Assembly (NCBI GenBank): GCA_024232965.1
Contig: JACKQF010000006.1
Location: forward strand, 62,001-126,000
Source of the DNA: Verrucomicrobiaceae bacterium
GTDB taxonomy: Bacteria; Verrucomicrobiota; Verrucomicrobiia; Verrucomicrobiales; Verrucomicrobiaceae
DNA: 64,000 nt
Direction: 5' to 3'
Shown: positions 60,195-64,000 of the stretch, piece by piece
Layout: each line of letters starts with the position of its first letter
How positions within the stretch are numbered: the first letter of the stretch is position 1
Translations under genes and position numbers: made by a program
Notes under the pieces: generated by a model
Databases searched by the model: none
Seen by the model: the letters and a program-made list of their open reading frames with translations, nothing else
What the model was told of the DNA's origin: nothing

Positions 60195-61322
60195 ATGGAC
60201 ATCACACGGACAGCCTACGGCACTTGGAGCGGCGGCAAATTCATGCACTTCGGCGAGATGCTGGACGACGAACGCTACGCGGAAATGATCCGCAAATCCT
60301 TTGACCAGGGCGTGCGCACCTTCATCACCGCAGACGTTTACGGCGCAGGCCGCGCAGACACCATGCTGGGCGATGCGCTGAAGGGCATCCCGCGCGATGA
60401 ATACTGCCTCGTCGGCATCGTCGGCCACGATTTTTACACCGGCCTGCGCGCAGGTTCCAAGGGTTACCCACGCTTTACGGAGCCTAGCCTGCGCGGCCCG
60501 GAGGAGTACGAAGGCTACCTGACCATGGCCACCGAGGAGTCGCTGAAGCGCTGCCAGACCTCGAAATTTGACACCCTCCTCCTCCACAACCCTGATTCCA
60601 TCGCCTACACCAGCGAGGTCGTTTGGGATGCCATGACCGCACTCAAGGAAAAAGGTCTCGCCGACCGCCTCGGCATCGCTCCTGGACCAGCGAACGGCTT
60701 TACTCTGGACATGATCGATTGCTTCGAGCGCTTTGGCGATCGCATGGACTGGGCCATGATCATCCTCAATCCCCTCGAGCCCTGGCCCGGCCAGCACGTC
60801 CTGCCTGCGGCAGAAAAGAACGGCGTCAAGATCCTCGCCCGCGTCGTGGACTACGGCGGCATCTTCCATGACGACGTCCATCCCGGACACGTCTTCCGCG
60901 ATGGCGACCACCGCACCTTCCGCCCCGCCGGTTGGGTGGAGCACGCCTGCGAGAAGCTCGAAAAAATCCGCCCCATCGCGGAGAAATACGGCCTCACCAT
61001 GCAGCAGCTCGCCTGCCTCTGGAACCTCGCGCAATCACCTGTCGAGAGCGTCGTGCCGACCCTGATCCAGGAAGCGCATGAGGGCGCCAAGAGCATCGAC
61101 GAGAAGCTCCACGAACTCGCGACCCTGCCCGAAGTCAATCCGCTGACCCCCGAAGACGTGGAGACCATCCGCCAGATCGGCGATAACACCGGCTGCATGG
61201 CCCTCAAAGGTGCCAGCCGCCGCCACGCCGGCCAAGAGCCCCGCCCCGACGAATGGCCCATGCGCGACGACCTCCTCATCGTCGCCAACCGCTGGGGCAT
61301 CACCGAGGCCCTTGTACCCTGA
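60195..61322 (+). CDS. aldo/keto reductase family protein
   Basis: This 375-residue protein shows the aldo/keto reductase barrel: FDQGVRTFITADVYGAGRAD has the D-x-x-Y catalytic Asp and Tyr, LLLHNPDSIAYTSEVVWDAM the His, GLADRLGIAPGPANGFTLDM the next strand, and RPIAEKYGLTMQQLACLWNL the later helix. The usual Lys strand reads LVGIVGHDFYT, so the Lys is not obvious and activity is uncertain. It is about 50 residues longer than short AKRs. It lies downstream of the class III aminotransferase, probably in the same unit. Confidence 0.8.
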   Translation: MDITRTAYGTWSGGKFMHFGEMLDDERYAEMIRKSFDQGVRTFITADVYGAGRADTMLGDALKGIPRDEYCLVGIVGHDFYTGLRAGSKGYPRFTEPSLRGPEEYEGYLTMATEESLKRCQTSKFDTLLLHNPDSIAYTSEVVWDAMTALKEKGLADRLGIAPGPANGFTLDMIDCFERFGDRMDWAMIILNPLEPWPGQHVLPAAEKNGVKILARVVDYGGIFHDDVHPGHVFRDGDHRTFRPAGWVEHACEKLEKIRPIAEKYGLTMQQLACLWNLAQSPVESVVPTLIQEAHEGAKSIDEKLHELATLPEVNPLTPEDVETIRQIGDNTGCMALKGASRRHAGQEPRPDEWPMRDDLLIVANRWGITEALVP

Positions 61323-61481
61323 GTTCACTCTCTGGGTCTAGGCGTTTCAAGCCCATCAATCATACCCCTGCCGATTGGTAAGGTGGGTGTTCCATCTTGG
61401 TGGACAAAAGGTTGCGGCCAGGGCATCCGTCGTCTTGAATCGGGGTTGATTTCAAGGCCCACCATTGTAACCTTCTCAGGT

Positions 61482-61760
61482 ATGACAGCTGCGACACCGT
61501 CCCACCCCGCTCTAGAGATCTGGGAGCGGGCAATTGCCCCTGGCAGAAAAGGCCTGGATGAGGCCGCTGCCCGCGCGCTTTTGGAGATTCGACTGAGCAA
61601 GCGAGATCGTGACCGCGCAGACGCACTCGCCGCCAAATCATGCTCCGGTCATCTCACAGAAAGCGAGGCTGCAGAGCTTGAAAGCGTCCGCACCGTCGGC
61701 ACGGCTCTCGAGTTCCTAAAGTCGAAGGCTCGCCGCAGCATCGGCAAAGAGACCCGCTGA
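61482..61760 (+). CDS. small partner protein of an HNH endonuclease
   Basis: This 92-residue protein starts at ATG 61482 (MTAATPSHPALEIWERAIAP). It fits a small helical family that I recall in front of HNH genes in PVC bacteria and cyanobacteria: AAARALLEIRLSKRDRDRAD, then LAAKSCSGHLTESEAAELES and GTALEFLKSKARRSI. It ends 3 bases before the HNH gene. It could be an immunity or DNA-binding partner; function unknown. Confidence 0.7.
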   Translation: MTAATPSHPALEIWERAIAPGRKGLDEAAARALLEIRLSKRDRDRADALAAKSCSGHLTESEAAELESVRTVGTALEFLKSKARRSIGKETR

Positions 61761-61763
61761 GAG

Positions 61764-62168
61764 ATGTCCATCGGCAGCCGCATCCGTACTTCGGTCCGGC
61801 GCCGGGCTTTGCGTCGATGCGAATACTGCCACATGCCGGACGGTATATCAGAACTCCCGTTTCAGATTGACCATGTCGTTGCCGAAAAGCACGGAGGCAA
61901 CGATGATCCGGCGAATCTCGCGTGGGCATGCTATCGCTGCAACACCCACAAAGGTCCAAACCTCGCAGGGATGGCAGGTCAACCACCCAAGCTATGCCGT
62001 TTGTTTAACCCTCGGACCGACCAATGGGATGAGCATTTCCGTTGGTCCGGCCCGACGCTGCTTGGCAAAACGCCCATCGGCAAAGCCACCATCTCCGTTT
62101 TGTGCATCAACCGCGTGGATTCAACTCTGCTGCGCCGCTCGTTGATCGCAGAGGGAATCCCCTTTTGA
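61764..62168 (+). CDS. HNH endonuclease
   Basis: This 134-residue protein has the HNH fold: CEYCHMPDGISELPFQIDHV with the first His in IDHV, KHGGNDDPANLAWACYRCNT with Asn and two Cys, and HKGPNL. CEYC and CYRC likely bind structural zinc. The C-terminus (FNPRTDQWDEHFRWSGPTLL, GKATISVLCIN) is the conserved tail of this group. With the 92-residue partner 3 bases upstream it forms a conserved two-gene unit that may be a defence or mobility pair; that is inference. Confidence 0.85.
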   Translation: MSIGSRIRTSVRRRALRRCEYCHMPDGISELPFQIDHVVAEKHGGNDDPANLAWACYRCNTHKGPNLAGMAGQPPKLCRLFNPRTDQWDEHFRWSGPTLLGKTPIGKATISVLCINRVDSTLLRRSLIAEGIPF

Positions 62169-62400
62169 GCTTGGCAACTGCATTGTCAGGGAGTTGAGGA
62201 AGACCACCCTATTCGAGGCGGGCGAATTGGCGTTTCAGCCAAACCTCAACAAGCGGTAGCGCCAGCATCTGAGGGTAACCAACCTCCGTTTTCGTCTTGT
62301 CGGCGATGCAATCAACCTTCAGGCTTTCACCAGTACAAACCTGTCGTTCCGACAATGGCATGCTGGGACGTTGCAGGAATTTTGGTCACTTCCCAGCCTC

Positions 62401-62868
62401 ATGGTCTACATTTTCGAAGGACTTATCGTTTCGATCCTCGCGGCTGATGCTAGCGGGATCCAAGGCAGTTGGGATAGACAACTTGGGCTTCCGTTTGGCA
62501 GAATTGCTGAGGAAATCTGGATCGCGGTTCCCATCCTCTTTTTGGTCCTCGCCATTCCCTCGATAAGGAACCAACTGGGGCGATGGCAACACGCTCCTCA
62601 TGCCGTGGCAATTGGCTGCGTCTTCTTCCCTGTGCTTACCCTTTTCACGCAGACCCGCCAGATCCCGCTGAACCATTTTCCAACCACAGACGCATCAAGA
62701 GCGCTTCGAGAACAATTCCACGGCCAAGTGCTAATCGTGGGTGAAGGTAGTCGCACGGTTGCCTATGTCTCGAATGCACTAGACCACGACAAAGTTGCCG
62801 AAGCGATCTTCGCTCTTGATCCGACCGTCAAGCCAAGCAATCCCAACACAGCCACTGAGCAACAATAA
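62401..62868 (+). CDS. membrane protein, function unknown
   Basis: This 155-residue protein starts at ATG 62401 (MVYIFEGLIVSILAADASGI). It has two or three hydrophobic segments (GRIAEEIWIAVPILFLVLAI, then AVAIGCVFFPVLTLF) and a soluble end (ALREQFHGQVLIVGEGSRTV). I recognise no family. It is flanked by the HNH gene and a convergent pentapeptide-repeat gene. Coding is plausible but not certain. Confidence 0.5.
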   Translation: MVYIFEGLIVSILAADASGIQGSWDRQLGLPFGRIAEEIWIAVPILFLVLAIPSIRNQLGRWQHAPHAVAIGCVFFPVLTLFTQTRQIPLNHFPTTDASRALREQFHGQVLIVGEGSRTVAYVSNALDHDKVAEAIFALDPTVKPSNPNTATEQQ

Positions 62869-62939
62869 CCAACTACCTCCGAGCGACTTTCGTTGTTCGA
62901 ACCATTGACCTCTGTGGGAGCGAGGCTTTCAGTGATGCC

Positions 62940-63413
62940 TCAATCGGGAGCCAGGCCACGCGTATCTGCCAGCTTGGCGCCGCGGAGGATGATGCCGGAT
63001 TGCACCGTGTCGGTCAGGTCGGCGGCGATGAGATCGGCGTCGGTGAAGTCGGCATTGGTCAGGTTAGAGCGTTGCAGGTTAGCTCCGCTGAGATCCGCAC
63101 CGCAGAGCTTGGCCCCGGAGAGGTTGGCATGACGCATGGAGACGCCACCCATGTCTGCGCCGCTGAGATCGGCTCCGCTGAAATTGACGCCATCGAGATT
63201 GGCTCCGCTGAAGTCGGCATCGACGAGGTTGGCCCCAGAAAAATTCGCCTTGGAAAGGGTGGTGCCCACAAAGTGTGCCCTGACCAAATTCAGATCGGTC
63301 AGGACCGCACCAGCCAGATTCATTCCGGTCTCATCCAGCTTCCTGCCTTTTTTGCCTTCGGTATCCAACCACTGGGCGTGACCCAGGAGTTTCTCGTTCG
63401 TAATTGTCGCCAT
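62940..63413 (-). CDS. pentapeptide repeat protein
   Basis: This 157-residue protein starts at ATG 63413 (MATITNEKLLGHAQWLDTEG). From about residue 40 the sequence follows A(D/N)LxG units: ANFSGANLVDADFSGANLDG, then VNFSGADLSGADMGGVSMRH and ANLSGAKLCGADLSGANLQR. These fold into a right-handed quadrilateral beta-helix that in some cases mimics DNA and inhibits gyrase. The last repeats are less regular. It converges with the upstream membrane protein. Confidence 0.92.
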   Translation of the reverse strand: MATITNEKLLGHAQWLDTEGKKGRKLDETGMNLAGAVLTDLNLVRAHFVGTTLSKANFSGANLVDADFSGANLDGVNFSGADLSGADMGGVSMRHANLSGAKLCGADLSGANLQRSNLTNADFTDADLIAADLTDTVQSGIILRGAKLADTRGLAPD

Positions 63414-63583
63414 CGTGTCTAAAGATGGCGCGCTCGGCGATTCCTGCAAATGAAGATACGGATTCGTTTACGATCTGTTATCCATCCGCTAACGACCGTC
63501 TTGGGGTGGCATCATCGGTTGCATTGGCGTCGATTCGCCGCCAGCAGTCCTTCCAGGATTCGTAACCCTTTCCTGAAAATCTT

Positions 63584-64000
63584 ATGCCAGACCATCCTTC
63601 CTCCCCTTTCGCCCGCCTACCAGATCCGGCGCAGTTTCGTTTCAACCCCAAATTTGCCCTCGGGATCCTGGGCGCTATCATCCTAGTGACGGGTGCTTTG
63701 ACCTGCGCCTATCAGGTGCCGGCAAACTCTGTCGCTGTGGTGCAGCGCTTTGGTGCTTGGCTGAAAAATGTGGGCCCCGGCCTGAACTTCCGCCTGCCCT
63801 TTGGCGTGGACAGCATCACGATCGTGGAAGTACAGCGGCAGTTGAAGCTGGAATTTGGTTACTCCACTCCAGGCAACACGAACCCCTACCAGAGTCCTTA
63901 CTCCCGCGATGATCTGGAGGGGGAAAAGAACATGGTGACCGGGGATCTGAACGCCGTGGTGGTGGAGTGGGTGGTGCAATACCACATCGCCGATCCGCAG
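63584..64000 (+). CDS. hflK: HflK, SPFH-domain membrane protease regulator (cut by right edge)
   Basis: Found by reading the plus strand: the ATG at 63584 begins MPDHPSSPFARLPDPAQFRF, then a membrane helix (FALGILGAIILVTGALTCAY) and the start of the SPFH domain (VPANSVAVVQRFGAWLKNVG). The 139 residues here match HflK. HflK and HflC form a cage around FtsH at the inner membrane. hflC would be expected downstream, beyond the window. An ORF call that starts at 63450 in another frame is not needed. Confidence 0.9.
   Translation, partial: MPDHPSSPFARLPDPAQFRFNPKFALGILGAIILVTGALTCAYQVPANSVAVVQRFGAWLKNVGPGLNFRLPFGVDSITIVEVQRQLKLEFGYSTPGNTNPYQSPYSRDDLEGEKNMVTGDLNAVVVEWVVQYHIADPQ

Noticed and set aside
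62169..62400. Possible small gene between the HNH gene and the membrane protein
   Set aside because: Only short frames, none with a plausible start, composition or motif.

Overview
The window looks like chromosomal DNA of a Verrucomicrobiota bacterium, probably order Verrucomicrobiales and perhaps near Prosthecobacter. This is inferred from gene content only: a DUF1501/DUF1800 pair with twin-arginine-type leaders, several secreted PQQ and NHL propellers, a sulfatase with EF-hands, DUF1080 sugar proteins, a VPEP-tagged (PEP-CTERM) protein, a TIGR02597-like domain, two PilT ATPases, and sigma factors coupled to a Ser/Thr kinase or to small membrane proteins. No rRNA, tRNA, CRISPR array or complete prophage was seen.

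Layout. 1-6.3 kb is a minus-strand operon: carrier protein, acyl-CoA dehydrogenase-like flavoprotein, amino acid:[carrier protein] ligase, DUF1839 cysteine-acyltransferase-like protein, GH2 beta-mannosidase-like enzyme, and an alpha/beta hydrolase cut by the left edge. Tight junctions (ATGA overlap, gaps of 3 to 10 bases) suggest one pathway in which an amino acid is held on a carrier protein, oxidised and transferred. 6.5-20.6 kb holds secreted propeller and sugar-related proteins, a kinase/sigma-factor pair, a zinc-ribbon protein with a histone-H1-like tail, RecG, a sulfatase, an esterase and an orphan FetB-type permease. 20.9-36 kb has MalQ, DUF1501/DUF1800, an ECF sigma/anti-sigma-like/Spy-like cassette, GlpT-GlpQ, a decayed PQQ gene, a lactonase, a CocE-type hydrolase and two PilT-type ATPases. 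36-45.6 kb has a di-haem oxidoreductase fused to a TIGR02597-like domain, a PEP-CTERM protein, an FAD oxidoreductase plus DUF1080 protein, a toxin-antitoxin pair, DedA, Upp, TcdA and a cupin epimerase-like protein.

45.7-48.4 kb is a rearrangement hotspot: a PIN-toxin remnant with its small partner, a displaced frameshifted 3' end of carB, an IS91-type transposase truncated at a palindrome, a GIY-YIG gene bounded by palindromic repeats, an orphan gene tail and several inverted repeats. 48.4-54.6 kb has a secreted protein with five DGTSNT-type motifs, a REP-associated (Y1, HUH) transposase behind three 16-bp repeats, an HD-domain protein, and a second ECF/anti-sigma-like/Spy-like cassette paralogous to the one at 26 kb. 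54.7-64 kb has a very large secreted protein, a class III aminotransferase, an aldo/keto reductase, an HNH endonuclease with its usual small partner, a pentapeptide-repeat protein and the start of hflK.

The most promising unexplained systems are the aminoacyl-carrier-protein operon at the left edge, the kinase fused to a pseudo-signal-peptidase, and the GIY-YIG gene with its repeat array. All family names were assigned by eye from motifs and overall resemblance; no database search was run.
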